64,000 nucleotides of DNA from Anodontia alba (GCA_964016985.1 OZ024821.1:18994855-19058854); one strand, 5' to 3'. Positions 35,686-47,603 are shown, counted from the stretch's first letter. Program-made: numbers and translations. The notes: generated by a model not told the origin, from the letters alone.

Positions 35686-36448
35686 GGTCTTAAAAACTTT
35701 AACGAAAACATTAAATTTAAATTCTTAGTCTGTGACGTCGACCTCAAGGTCACAGTCATGAGTGTTGACGGTGCTGATAAAAACTTTTGACCAGTATTTA
35801 TCATGATACCAAATAGGAACTATATCCATCTTGTAGTTTAGAAGTAACGAGATGTTAAAAACTTCGATATAAAATTTTAACATGAAAATTCTAAGTCTAT
35901 GACCTTGACCTTGACATGACCTAGGGTGGTGGGGATGGTACTGCGCAAAAGTTTGGACCAATATGTATAACCATACCAAAGATGAATCAAATTGGTGATA
36001 AGGTTAGAAAATAATGAGTTTTTAAAAAACTTAACAAAAAACTTTAACATTTAAATTCCAAGTCTGTGACCTCGACCTCAAGGTCACGGTCATGAGTGCT
36101 GATGGTGCTGATAAAAACTTTTGACCAGTGTCTATCATAATACCAAATAGGAACAAATTCCATCATTTAGTGTAGAAGTAATGAGATCCTAAAAACTTTG
36201 ATATAAAATTTTAACATGAAAATTCTAAGTCTGTTACCTTGACCTTGACATGACCTCGAGTGGTGGGGATGGTACTGCGCAAAAGTTTGGACCAATATGT
36301 ATCATCATACCAAAGATGAAGTAAATCGGTGATAAGGTTAGGAAATAATGAGGTCTTAAAAACTTTAGCGAAAACTTTAACATTTGTGGAAGCCGACGCC
36401 GGGGTAGTACAATAGCTCTCCGTGAACATTGTTCAGGTGAGCTAAAAA
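35665..36448 (+). mobile_element. Family 1 satellite element, 5'-truncated
   Basis: About four units with 'gaccttgacctcaaggtcac'-type cores (phrases quoted in part), alternating with 'cttgacatgacctagggtgg'. The end is GAAGCCGACGCCGGGG, then a hairpin CTCTCCGTGAAC-att-GTTCAGGTGAG and CTAAAAA. The 5' motif is missing; the units start at the edge of the reverse transcriptase fragment. Confidence 0.65.
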
Positions 36449-37136
36449 GGTGCCTCGGTATCGGAAGAATTGGCTCAAACCTTATTTTATGGGAAAAACA
36501 AAACAAAAATATCACCTATCTGATATCTTTGTTGAGAGAGGGTTAAAGCAAAAGCCTAAACCAGACATTGAGTCTGCACAACCTGATCATATCTATTGTG
36601 ATTTATCAATATATTCTAAAGATTTCCACGGTTATCTGGGAAGGCCTTATTTTCAAAAAGAACTACACATTTACAGAAAAACACTTTAAAAATCAGTTCC
36701 ATGTAAAATTGTAGCAAACGACATCCTTCATTTTTTTTTTTTACTTTTCAGAAAATCTTTTGAATCATCTGAGAATAGATAATCCATATCAAATGTCAAT
36801 TTCTCTGCTACTGTTGTAATCGGCGTTATAACCAATTTTAGTCTGGAGGCCCACAAAAGGGTAACTGGCAAAACAGTGCAGACCCAGATCAGATGCAGCA
36901 AAATGTAGCCTCTGGTCAGGGTCTCCACTGTTTTAAAATAGTTTAGCCTTTTTTCTCTAGGAAATCTAAATCACATAGCCTGACATAACTAAAACTGAAA
37001 TTGGACTCTTCCAATATATGGTGTAGGGGAGTTTATTCAGTCTAAAATGGGTTAAGGGTTAGTTTTTGCCTGTTTCAACTTAATCTTTTAGCCCACTGTA
37101 GGTCAAATGAACAGATGACAAATGAGTGATATTTAT
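36449..37136. other. Mixed intronic DNA with an inverted retroelement scrap
   Basis: 36449-36475 (ggtgcctcggtatcggaaga) is the reverse complement of 35382-35402 in the reverse transcriptase fragment, so a scrap of a second, oppositely oriented copy borders the satellite element. 36860-36935 contains a MITE hairpin ('cagtgcagacccagatcaga' / 'tctggtcagggtctccactg'). The 79-codon frame at 36450-36689 has no recognised match. Confidence 0.5.
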
Positions 37137-37317
37137 TTTATTTTTCACAGGAAATAAGGTTTCATATTTTATTCAAACCAACTCCAAGCCTAATTTTTCA
37201 CAGAAAATAATGTTTCATATTAATAATTTTATTCAACCCATCTCTAAACCTAATTTTTCACTGCAAATAAGTACACTATACAAATTCTTTCCTCTGCCGT
37301 GTGTGTTAGCCAAATAA
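37137..37317 (+). repeat. ~55-bp satellite, left fragment
   Basis: About three units with 'aaccaactccaagcctaatt' and 'tttttcacaggaaataagg'. The same satellite resumes at 40240-41190 on the other side of the family 1 element, so the array may have been split by it. Confidence 0.7.
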
Positions 37318-39780
37318 CAAGACCTGTCGCCTGACAGGATAGCTCACTGGAAGTCGCGCTTTGACTTAGTTGTGCAAAGGCAAATTTTCAGACCCATAAC
37401 AGAAACAGTCATGGTCATGGGAGCTGATGCTGCTGATAAAATTTTTAGACAAGTATCTCTGACCTCAGCAAGTATGAGTTGAATCCATCAAACAGTAAAG
37501 AAGAAATGAGCTCCTAAAAATTTTAACATAAAATCTTTGACATTAAAATTCTAAGTCCGTGACCTTGACCCCAAGGTCATGGTTAAAGGTGCTGATGTTG
37601 CTGATAAAAATTTAAAGCAATATCTATCACCATAACAAATTCATCTAAAGGCAACCAAGTAATTATCTAAAATCTTTATTGCAAAAACTAACATAAAAGT
37701 TCTGTGACCTTGACCCCAAGGTTATGGTCATGAGAGCTGATGCTGCTGCTAAAACTTTGAGACCAGTATCTATTACCATACCAAGTATAAACTAAATCCA
37801 TCCAAAGGTAAAGAAGTAATGAGCTCTAAAAAATTAAAAACAAAAACTTAACATAAGAATTCAAAGTCTGTCAGGGTTCATACAGGCAAGGCTAAGTCAA
37901 ATTCAAGGACTTTTCAAGGACCAACCTCATAATTTTCAAGGACTATAACAGCGAGCATAGATCGCAACACACACATTGTTTAGCAAACAGTGGGCTCTAT
38001 GGTAGAGAATATGATCAAAGAAAAGTAACTGTGCTCCTATTTAGGTTAAGCCTATTTTCATATTACTTACAATAATTCGTAAATTCTGGCACTGTTATCC
38101 ATTATGTCCACATCCAGTGAAAATTTTGGGTTAAAAAAACTGATAATTTCTGCCAAATAATGTCACAATGAATTCTCTTAAAACCAAAAGTATTAAGTTG
38201 TGGTGTGGTTGCAGTTTCTGTTTTAACCGGTGAGAAATTTACCAATGTCTGCGACATTGCTTTTCCTTGTTTCTTATGTCCCTCTCCCTGCGCCTCTGTG
38301 ACCACAATGCACTTTCACCCATTTGTATCGATGTCCTTATTACAGGGCCTACAGTGCGCCTTATGTTTACTGTTTGTTTCCTTTACTCAAGGATATCATT
38401 TTGGCCACTCTCTGCTATAAACACATTTTCCCATTATGCAGAAATAAATTCAGGTTAAAAAAAAACACACACAATAGAACAGCAGACACCATTTTGGTTT
38501 GTTTAGTCTGATTGTTGGAATTGACTTTTTTCAGTGATAAAAGCTGTCAAAATCGCCAGATTCCAGTCTGCAAGGGAGACAATCCAAACATCAAGTACGA
38601 AACATTCGAACCTATGTGCATTCGAACTTTGTTTTTGTGCCGAGCACATTCGACCTCTTTAATTATGGCACTCCTGCACAGCTATAGTTGCTCAAAACTT
38701 GCCGATTTTTTCTAGAACTTTATTTTTGATTCTCACAGAGATTTAAAATTGTCTAGAATACAAGAAAATGTGAAATTCAAGTACTTTTCAAGGTCTATGG
38801 ACAGTTTTCAAGGGCTTTTCAAGACAAATTTTGTTTTCAAGGACTTTTCAAGACTGCCCTTCATTTTCAAGTACTTTTCAAGCCTGTGCGAACCCTGTCT
38901 GTGACTTTGACCCCAAGGTTATGGTCTTGAGAGCTGATGCTGCTAAAAACTTGAGACCAGTATCTATTACCATACCAAGTATAAACTAAATCCATCCAAA
39001 GGTAAAGAAGTAATGAGCTCCTAAAAACTAACATGAAATCTTTAACATCAAAATTCTAAGTCTGTGACCTTGATCCCAAGGTCATGGTTATAGGTGCTGA
39101 TGTTGCTGATAAAAACTTTAAAGCAATATCTTTCACCATACCAAGTTTCCAGTAAACTTATCTAAAGGCAACCAAGTAATGATCTAAAATCTTCAGTGCA
39201 AAAACTAACATAAAAGTTCTTAGTCTGTGACCTTGACCCCAAAGTCATGGTCATGTATGATGATGCTGCTGATAAAAACTTTTGACTAGTATCTATCACC
39301 ATACCAAGTATGAACTAAATCTATCAAAAGGTAATGAATGAGCTCCTAAAAACTTTAACACAAAAACTTTAACATAAGAATTCAAAGTCTGTCACCTTGA
39401 CCTCAAGGTTATGGTCATGAGAGCTGATGCTGCTGCTAAAAATTAGAAACCAGTATCTATTACCATACCAAGTATAAACTAAATACATCCAAAGGTAAAG
39501 AAGTAATGAGCTCGCTAAAAACTTTAACACAAAATCTTTAACATCAAAATTCTAAGTCTGTGACCCTGACCTCAAGGTCACGGTCATGGGTGCTGATACT
39601 GCAGATAAAAACTTTAGCCCAGTATCTATCATCATACCAAATATGAACTCAATCCATGTACACATAAAAAAGAAATGAGCTATTAAAAAACTTTAACGCA
39701 AAAACTTTAACATTTGTGGACGCCGATGCCGTGGGTAGTAGAATAGCTTACCGGAACTTTTTGTTCTGGTGAGCTAAAAA
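37318..39780 (+). mobile_element. Family 1 satellite element, copy with insertion
   Basis: The 5' end (CAAGACCTGTCGCCTGACAG, then ATAGCTCACTGGAAG) and 3' hairpin (GCTTACCGGAAC-ttttt-GTTCTGGTGAGC, TAAAAA at 39752-39780) match the element at 388-1826 closely, as do the ~165-bp units. It is interrupted at 37872-38897 by another transposon. Without the insert its length is close to that of copy 1, so the two are siblings. Confidence 0.75.
37872..38897. mobile_element. 1.03-kb TIR transposon (CAGGGTTC ends)
   Basis: The ends are CAGGGTTCATACAGGC and GCCTGTGCGAACCCTG, inverted repeats with two mismatches. Just inside are 'tcaaggacttttcaaggacc' and its partners near 38860. The direct repeat tctgt flanks it (37867-37871, 38898-38902), and the sibling element at 927-950 reads through this site without the insert. 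The CAGGG...CCCTG ends suggest hAT, but only 5 bp of duplication are visible where 8 would be usual. No transposase is recognised. A one-ended relative lies at about 55165-55290. Confidence 0.7.
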
Positions 39781-39830
39781 TTGATCTGTAGGCAAAAATT
39801 GATCTGTAGGCAAAAATTGATCTGTAGGCA
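39777..39830 (+). repeat. Three direct copies of an 18-bp unit
   Basis: aaaaattgatctgtaggc is repeated three times in a row directly after the hairpin end of the family 1 element; the first copy shares the A run with the element end. Confidence 0.8.
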
Positions 39831-40239
39831 GTCATTTTTCAAACATTAGCTTCATTTGGATGCTTATAACATTGGTATTAAACCAAGCTGAGATGCCAAA
39901 TTTGCAGAATTCCTGTTGAATGACTGCTGATTTATTTTATGTAAGAGAAAATACAAGATTTTGTTCCTGAGAAGTACTACCCTAGCAAAAATGGATTTTG
40001 GTGCAAATTTCAGCAAACAGTTTTTCGACCACCTCACATAGGCTTATGTGGCAGTGAAATTAAATCACATTACTAAAGCAGAGTTTTCAAAGATCAAATA
40101 ATATCCACATAATGCATGAAAGTCAAATGCTTCCTTCTGGATTTTTATCAACACAATTTCTTCACATACCTTTTTCATGTCAAAAGTGTTTGTATCTGTT
40201 GTCTCATTTGTCAACTGTTGTCTAAGGTGCCAGTTGTAG
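39831..40239. other. Gene-free intronic stretch
   Basis: AT-rich sequence with no recognised repeat, gene or RNA. Confidence 0.4.
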
Positions 40240-41190
40240 GGTGTGATAAGGTTTCATATTTTATTCAAACTAACTCCAAACCTAATTATTCACCGGAAAT
40301 AAGGTTTCACATTTCATTCAAACCAACTAAAAACCTAATTTTTCACAGGAAATAAGATTTCTTATCTTATTCAACCCTCCAAACCTAATTTTTCATAGGA
40401 AATAAGTTTTCACATTTCATTCAAACAACTCCAAACATAATTTTTCACAGAATTAAGGTTTCACATTTCATTCAAACCAACTCCAAACCTAATTTTTCAT
40501 GGGAAATAAAGTTTCATATTTTATTTAACCCATCTCCCAGCCTAATTTTTCACAGGAAATAAGTTTTCACATTTCATTCCAACCAACTCCAAGCCTTATT
40601 TTTCACATGAAGTAACGTTTCACATTTCATTCAAACCAACTCCAAACCCAAAGAAAGTAAGGTTTCACATTTCATTCAAACCAACTCCAAACCTTACATT
40701 TCAAAGAAAGTAAGGTTTCACATTTCATTCAAACCAACTCCAAACCTAATATTTCGAAGGAATTCAGGTTTCACATTTCATTCCAACCAACTCCAAACCT
40801 AATTTCTCACAGAAAATAAGGTTATGCATTTCATTCAAACCAACTCCAATCTAATTTTTCACAGGTAATAAGGTTTCATAATTAATTTAACCATCTCCAA
40901 ACCTAATTTTTCACATGATATAAGTTTTCATATTTCATTCAAACCAACTCTATACCTTATTTTTCACAGGAAATAAGGTTTCACATTACATGCAAACCAA
41001 ACTCAAAACCTGATTTTTCACAGGAAATAAAGTTTCATATTTTATTCAACCCATCTCCAAACCTAATCTTTCACAGGAAATACATTTTCACATTTCATTC
41101 AAACCAACTCCAAGCCAAATATTTCATAGGAAGTGAGGTTTCACATTTCATTCAAACCAACTCCAAACCTAATATTTCTAAGGAATCAGG
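40240..41190 (+). repeat. ~55-bp satellite array
   Basis: About 17 units of 'aaggtttcacatttcattca' + 'aaccaactccaaacctaatt' + 'tttcacaggaaat'. Units vary by small changes and a few are shortened (for example near 40640). Lies in the intron between SNAPC4 exons B/C and D, beside the family 1 element. Confidence 0.85.
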
Positions 41191-41700
41191 GCCTGTTGGT
41201 GTACACTACATGTATTAACCCATTAATGCCTAGCATCCAATAAAAGGGACATTGGCAGAAAGTGTAGTCCCAGATCAGATGTCACAGAATGCAGAATCTG
41301 ATCAGGGTCTACACAGTTTGCATTAAATACAGGAATTCCTGTCAAACATGGTAATTATTAAAACTGACCAGACACTCCTTCTGTTGGAAATGGACCCGTT
41401 CAAAGAGTTAAGGTAGAAGAGTCCACTCGGAATAAATGGGTTAATCCAATAGTTTTCTGTTTTCAACTTTTAGTTCAATTATGAATTTGTTTATGATTTT
41501 ATCAGCCATTTGCTCTGTACAAATCTATATGAGCAGGCATTTTTTTTTCTTTTATTTCCTCCATTTTTATACAATGAAACTGTCAAGGTAGGGTATATTA
41601 TGTTTTGAACAGGTGTTTCAATGTAATGCCCCTTTTCAGAAGGGGACTGGTGTGCAGCAAAGCAAACTGGAAGTCACATAAGCTGTCCCTTTGGTAATAA
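41191..41700. mobile_element. TTAA-flanked MITE (CCCATT ends) and flank
   Basis: 41213-41453 starts TTAACCCATTAATGCC and ends aataaATGGGTTAA, with an inner hairpin 'agatcagatgtcacagaatg' / 'cagaatctgatcagggtcta'. Related to 3951-4172. 41454-41700 shows no recognised feature. Confidence 0.5.
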
Positions 41701-41990
41701 AAACATGAAAAAATAATACCCCATTACTATCATGTGATGGGCAGATAACTGTCAAAAATTGACAAAATTGGCCCATTTGCAATCCCAAACCAGATCTCCA
41801 CAATACCAATGCACGTACTAAAATTGTAGAAAATCAATGATATCTACTCAAGGTGTCATCTGGAAAAAAAATATGTATGGACAGAGTATGACAGACAGAC
41901 CTACGGGACGACGCATGGATACAAGACGTTCAAGGTGAAACCATAAGACTCCTCCACTATTGTGCAGCAGGGTATAAAAATGGCACAAGT
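41701..41990 (+). mobile_element. Decayed family 5 satellite element
   Basis: It begins aataatacccc, has one or two diverged units ('aatcccaaaccagatctcca', 'catgtgatgggcagataact'), then 'gacagacagacctacgggac', and ends with an eroded hairpin 'ccactattgtgcagcagggt' and ataaaaatgg. The intact family member is at 42810-43430. Confidence 0.55.
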
Positions 41991-42037
41991 TCTGCAGGTT
42001 AAAGGTTAAAGCAATGTGCTGCAATTACCATACTTAC

Positions 42038-42206
42038 ACAGGCGGTATTTTCTTGGTCTTCCTAAAGCCTTCTTTGCAGCCCGTTTCCTATACTTGGATA
42101 TAACTGTCTCTTGTAGTTTTTTATTTATTTGCGATCTTTTTGACAGCCCCTTCAACAGCTTCATTTTATGGTCAGGATGTATGGGTCGGGCCACCTTCTT
42201 TGGTTT
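42038..42206 (-). CDS. SNAPC4: SNAPC4 exon C (basic, AT-hook-like)
   Basis: Minus-strand exon with acceptor ATTTGTTTCAG and a strong donor GTAAGT. It has 56 codons plus one base, so it ends in phase 1 and needs a two-base start in the next exon, which exon D supplies. The peptide is strongly basic: KPKKVARPIHPDHKM near the start, then LQETVISKYRKRAAKKALGRPRKYRL at the end (given here only as composition and motif). The GRPRK core is an AT-hook-like motif, which in other proteins binds the minor groove of AT-rich DNA. This would suit a DNA-binding snRNA promoter factor, but AT-hook function here is inference. The flanking introns are about 15.3 kb (to exon B) and 12.2 kb (to exon D), both packed with repeats. 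Confidence 0.8.
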
Positions 42207-42241
42207 CTGAAACAAATATTAAACTGTGACACATATACATT

Positions 42242-42482
42242 GAGGGTTGAGCGCAAGACTATGGTAACTCAAACATATTTTTGAAACCCTTGTTTAGGGG
42301 CAACTTGGACCCCTTTGTAAACAATGCAAATTTAGGTGCCATTGCTCATACGAGCAATGGCACCTAAATTTTCATTGTTTAAAGAAAGAAATGTTGTAAT
42401 CTTCATAACGCCTTCATGGTGAGGAGATTAGGTTTGGGGAAAAACAACCATCTGACTTACGCCAGTCTTGCGCTCAACCCTC
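42242..42482. mobile_element. MITE with GAGGGTTGAGCGCAAGAC ends
   Basis: GAGGGTTGAGCGCAAGACT at the left meets its near-perfect inverted copy AGTCTTGCGCTCAACCCTC at the right. The centre is a strong hairpin with arms 'tttaggtgccattgctc' and 'gagcaatggcacctaaa' around ATAC (about 42331-42372). It lies just 36 bases 5' of the SNAPC4 exon C acceptor, on the upstream side of the minus-strand gene. Confidence 0.75.
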
Positions 42483-42809
42483 GACATGGGCTTGATGACA
42501 TCTGAGTTACATTGTGAGAAAATGTTCCTTGTGGCAGGGTTGTGGAAATACCATGCCCACATTGTCCCATTTCCCTGAGGACACGTAAGAATTTACCGTA
42601 TCAGATCTAAATACCACACATACCCCTATACGCGCACAGTCAAGCAGTTCCGTAGTCATCAGATTACAGCCAGTGTACTTTTTGTCTACTTCTTTATAGA
42701 GGCATTTGTTGTGGGTACCCATCTGAATTGCATCGATTGTCTATGCAATTTGATTGAGTACCCATAACATATGTTTTCATAAAGAAAATCAGAAAAAATA
42801 AAAACGTTA

Positions 42810-43430
42810 AACATTAATACCCCGCCATTATCGTGTTGCTGGCAGATAACTCCTTCAAACATTGATGAAATTTGCCCAATAGCAATCCCAAACCAGAGCT
42901 CCTTAATATCAATGCATGTACCAAGTTTGGATAAAATCCCTTGACATTAACACGTTATCGTCCGGAAACAAAAATATAGGTCTGTCTCAGGCAGATAACT
43001 CTGTCAAAATTTGACGAAATTTGCCCAGTAGCAATCCCAAACCAGATCACAATATCAATGCACATACCAAGTTTGGTGAAAATTCATTGATGTTTACAAG
43101 TTATCATCCAGAAACGAAATACGGACAGACAGACGTTCTTACGAGATGGTATTTTTGAGGTAATCCCTTTGATCTTTCTTTGATCTTTTCTAACCCCACA
43201 GTGCAAATTTTCAACCCTACAATGTCAAATTTAACCCCACAATGACAAAATAAACGTAATGCACCTCATAATGTCAAATTCTACTCAAACCCTAACCCTA
43301 GAATGTCATGTGGGCATGTACGGACGTATGACTGACAGACGGATGGATGCCATGATGGACAGACACATGGACATCCAATATGAAACCATAATACCCCGCC
43401 ACTATCATGTGGCGGGGTATAAAAATGGTA
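42810..43430 (+). mobile_element. Satellite-carrying element, family 5 (TACCCCGCCA end)
   Basis: The 5' motif AATACCCCGCCATTATCG is near 42818. Two units follow with 'gcaatcccaaaccagagctc' and 'ataccaagtttgg'. The pre-tail microsatellite is 'gacagacggatggatgcc' with gacagacacatggac. The 3' hairpin ATACCCCGCCAC-tatcat-GTGGCGGGGTAT and AAAAATGG lies at about 43390-43428. It is short but complete by architecture. Confidence 0.7.
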
Positions 43431-43794
43431 TAAACATCATCAAATAAATCCTTTGCTAATATTAGTAGGTAGATGCATATTTTACCACAAGATTTCCCAG
43501 TAATTTTGAAAAACCTAAGTGCACAGTGCAGTAATTAGGTCGAATATGGTACTTGTCCTAAGACAAGGACTTCATAGCTGTAGCTAAGAAGAGTATGGAG
43601 ATAATGATATGTATATTTTTCTTATTTCTCAAAGAAAACACATTTTGGGCAACTCATTAGCAGGGCCTTATGAAGGCGCTTCTAACGAGTGCCCACAACA
43701 TGTTTTCTTCAAGAAATAAGAAAAATATCAATATTTGGGCAAGTAAATCTTAACTGTAGAAGTGGATTTTGATCCTTTACTGGCAGTGGACAAG
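43431..43794. repeat. Intronic DNA with a small palindromic element
   Basis: 43604-43735 is a palindrome: 'atatttttcttatttctcaa' pairs with 'aagaaataagaaaaatatca', and 'gggcaactcattagcag' pairs loosely with 'ctaacgagtgccc'. No gene. Confidence 0.6.
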
Positions 43795-44228
43795 TAACTA
43801 GACAAAGTGCCCAGTGGGGCATGTATACCCCCGACCAGTGCTACCGCCAGTTTTTAAAGAGCACAAAGTATGTAGCTTTGACTCTGGAGATGGCAGTTGT
43901 ATGCTATATGTTATAACATTGAAAAAATTCAATCACACATAATATGAAGCCCTTGACCTCAAAGATCAGGCACAGGTGCAGGGATTGAGCTAAATAAAAT
44001 TTTAGCCCTATACCTATCACCATATACTAATGAACTAAATCAGTCTTTATACTATAAGCAAAAATGACATTTGTATGAAAAGTCTGTGACCTTGACTTAA
44101 AAGCCATGCCCCAGCTTGGGGATGGTGCCGAGAAAAACTTTAGACCTATATATACCATCATGTTAATACATGTATTAATGAAACCAAAACGGTCTTCATA
44201 ATATAGCTATATAAATTTTAATGAAAAT
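43795..44228 (+). mobile_element. Family 2 satellite element, 5' part (split by the large element)
   Basis: The 5' end is ACTAGACAAAGTGCCCAGTG with the motif GTATACCCCCGACCAG at about 43823. Two units follow, with 'gaagcccttgacctcaaaga' and 'gaccttgacttaaaagccat'. It is cut at AAAAT by the 44229 insertion and continues at 52081. The uninterrupted relative is 57775-58203. Confidence 0.75.
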
Positions 44229-46156
44229 GAAGTTTTTTAAAAGTAAAACATATTTTAACGAGTAATACTTAACCTATAGATAATGTGCTATTCTCTTCTG
44301 TTTTCACACCTTCCACAGAAAAAATGACCTATCAGTCATTAATTAAAGTCTTAAACCAGAAGGTCCCTTAGGCAGTTACCTGTGATACGTAACTCCTCCC
44401 GCTCAATTGATCACGTGTCAGTTTCTTTTATGTGTAAAACAATAGACACAATTAGGAGAGATAAGCGAGGGTGGGCGGAGGGAGATAATTGATTATCTAT
44501 AGGTTAAGTATTACTCGTTAAAATATGTTTTACTTTTAAAAAACTTCATTTTAACTTCATAATACATTAACCTATAGATAATGTGCTAGAATTTGCAGAA
44601 TAGGAGGGAGGTGCTCTCCTAATTCTAACACCAATAATATCTCACCACTTCTGGTTAAAGACTCAGGAAACTCTAAGGAATCAGATACATTCTAATTCTA
44701 TATTTAATAGAAAGAATGATCTAGATTCACAAAATAGCATATCTTTAAGGTGTTATGATCTAACAACCTTATATATAATAGTAGACTCTAGAGGAAGCCA
44801 GTTCTTAAGTCTCAGAGACCTAACATTGCCCCCCCCCCCCCTTTTTTTTTCTTTTTGGGAAACAATAATTGGCTTCAAAAAGAAAAAGGAGTCATTGAGA
44901 CATAACATAAATATTCCATCGCAAAGTAAGCTAGGAATATAGAGATAATATTTTCAAAACAAAATTTGTAAAACAAAAAGCCAAGACCATACACTGTAAG
45001 TAGTCTATCTAGGGTCTTGAATAAATAAGGAAAAGTCTACTCGGTGGAGTTTCCTATAGATAACTGACATATGTAGATATTTTGGATAAAATTTTAGATA
45101 TGTGAAACTATCTAATTGTAATAGTCTAAGCTATTTGAATTATAAACTAATTAGATTCTGTTAATTGGAGCGATAGGACAGTTTCCGATGAACAGACATA
45201 GACTTAAAATAACCATAATGTTGTATAATTATTCCCCTTTGATCAAATTAAAGAAGGGGAGATAATAAAAGTAGATGGAGTTAACTTAACTATAACTCAG
45301 TTATCCATCAGAAGAAAAAGGTATAGACAAACATAATGGTTAAAACTATTGCTAGACTAATTGTATTACGAATTTTTAGTCAAGCAATAAAATAATACAG
45401 AGTTTGCATAAAACTGCTGGGAAGAAAAAACAACCTAAACCATTGATAATTAGTTTTGTCATATACATATAAAAGCGTTTGATGTCCTGACAAAATAATA
45501 AAGAAGAAACTGTCAACATCATAACTTAGAGTTTGACAGACAATAAGAGAGATAAGAATAAGGTTGATCGCAGCTAACTGTAAGACGGTCATAGTTTGGC
45601 TAAATCTTACCGTATTGATAAGATTAAGCAATAATAAATAAGCTGGATAGAATCTTTCTATACCAGAAGATTGCCATGAAAAGTACTCCTGAGTAAATAA
45701 TCATGGAAATCAAGAAATGTTAAAAAGTCCACTTTGTAATGACGAATCAAAATGTTCATAAAAAGAGAAAGACTCAGAGAAAAAGTAATAGTGTGATAAT
45801 CTCTGAAATACAATAGTACTGATTAATAATCTCTAAAACACTTAATTTATAAGTTAAGAGATAGTATTACTATTCTATACGCATATTTAAGAATAGTAAG
45901 AAATATATGAATACTAAATTAAAATTATACTACGGAACAAATTCCTGCTATAAATAAAAGGTTAAGCGTAACTATTTATTAAGCAAGGAATTATTAAACA
46001 TATAACTCGCTATAAAATTACTGCCCAGAATTTTATAGATAAATATTCAATCAAATTTTTAGAACTGAATATTAATAGAATAAAATCTATGTCTGCATAA
46101 TTGGTAATTCCTGAAATATCAAATTACGTACTCGCAAATGAATTCAGGAAGAAAAA

Positions 46157-46166
46157 ATATATATAC

Positions 46167-46219
<53 letters not shown>
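46157..46219. repeat. (AT)n microsatellite
   Basis: AT/ACAT run of about 60 bases. The other two copies of the large element have only about 14 bases of it (catatatatact), so it expanded in this copy. Confidence 0.9.
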
Positions 46220-46220
<1 letters not shown>

Positions 46221-47425
46221 TCTCGAGATCTATGCGTAAACCATAGAGAGTAATAAAATAATATTATTACCACGATCCCTGACGGAAGGGTAAAAACATG
46301 TATAAATATGAAAGAGATAATAATTATTTTAACGTCATATAGGTTTAAGATAAAATTTGTTTAATCTTTAACCAATATGCAGCAACAGTGACTCGATATT
46401 CTGTATTCGTATGTAGAAAAAGAGTACTTAGTCATTAGAATTTTGTATGATTGAAATAGAGATAATGGGATCTAAATGGATGTATCTCCATGAACTGAAT
46501 CGAAGGATAATATCCATTCTAAAAACTAGGGCTTGTTTTAGGCTTAATTTAACAAGCGTTGAATTGAATTATTTCCAAGTATTCATGAAGTCGTTATGCT
46601 CTGAATACTGAGAAAACTGTTAAAATATTGTTTAGGAAATAAAAAAGTGACTGGTCCATAATGTTAGCTAGATTTAAACCTGGAACGTAGCGAGAAGGTC
46701 AATCTAACTTAAAAGTAAGTTGAGAAAGATAAATAGTGAAGATAGATATATAAATATCGGTATAATATATTATCTCCAACTATTATCAAATAATCTGAAT
46801 GTTTAAAAGCATAAATGCTACTCGAAAGTTTATTTACCGAATGTATAATCGGAGAAACTTTCAGTATGTTCGAAAACGTATCACAAAAGTAAGATCTGAC
46901 CAGGAACATAGGTGCAGCACTTACTACGTTGTGAAGTTTATATAAACATATTCTATATTATAAATTGAAGCAGTGCATTTCAAAATCATCGAAACGTCTT
47001 GAAATGACTTATTGTGTGGAAAAAAAAAAAAATATCCAGTTTCGGAAAAGATATTCATCTATATATATAGACCATTTTTGATGCGGACTGGAAATCAAGA
47101 TATTAATCTTTGCATTATTCGCTAACTGAACTTGAACTCTTAGCGAGAATTACTATGATCCCTTTAACGAATGTAAACATAAAGAAGGGGTAAAGAGATA
47201 ATTAAGTGTATCTTAATTCTTTACCGGCTCGTAATTAAGGATGTTTTCCCTCTTCTATAAGCCTAGACCGTACATTGATTAATATGAATATGATAATATC
47301 TGGAATTATGAGGTAAACTCTCGTTAATTAACCTCTAAGCATATATTAAAAATATATATCAACATAATCTAGAGCTTCGGTAAGTTTAGAGGAAGGAAAT
47401 GATTGACTTTGGCAGTTTCTGAATA

Positions 47426-47603
47426 CAGTCAAACCTGTCTTAAGCAGCCGCCCATGGGAAGCTTAAAATGTGGCTGCTGAAGGCAGGTGGCTGCTTAATA
47501 CAGTTCAAATATATAAGTCTATGAATTTCCGGGCAACTTTCCTCTGGCTGCTTAATACAGGTTGGCTGCTTAATAGAGGTGACCACTAACACAGGTTTGA
47601 CTG
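47426..47603. mobile_element. Tc1/mariner-type MITE (TA target site)
   Basis: The ends are CAGTCAAACCTGT and ACAGGTTTGACTG, perfect 13-bp inverted repeats, with TA on both sides (47424-47425, 47604-47605). The other two copies of the host element read gaatagttacaaag straight through (about 7365 and 10827), giving the empty site. The interior has repeated 'ggctgcttaatac'. The TA duplication and these ends fit the mariner/pogo group. It has no transposase. Confidence 0.9.

Noticed and set aside
36450..36689. 79-codon hydrophilic plus-strand frame
   Set aside because: It begins in an inverted retroelement scrap and has no recognised family; a short frame is expected by chance.
38102..38420. Overlapping short frames inside the CAGGGTTC transposon
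   Set aside because: They are too short for a transposase and show no catalytic motif.
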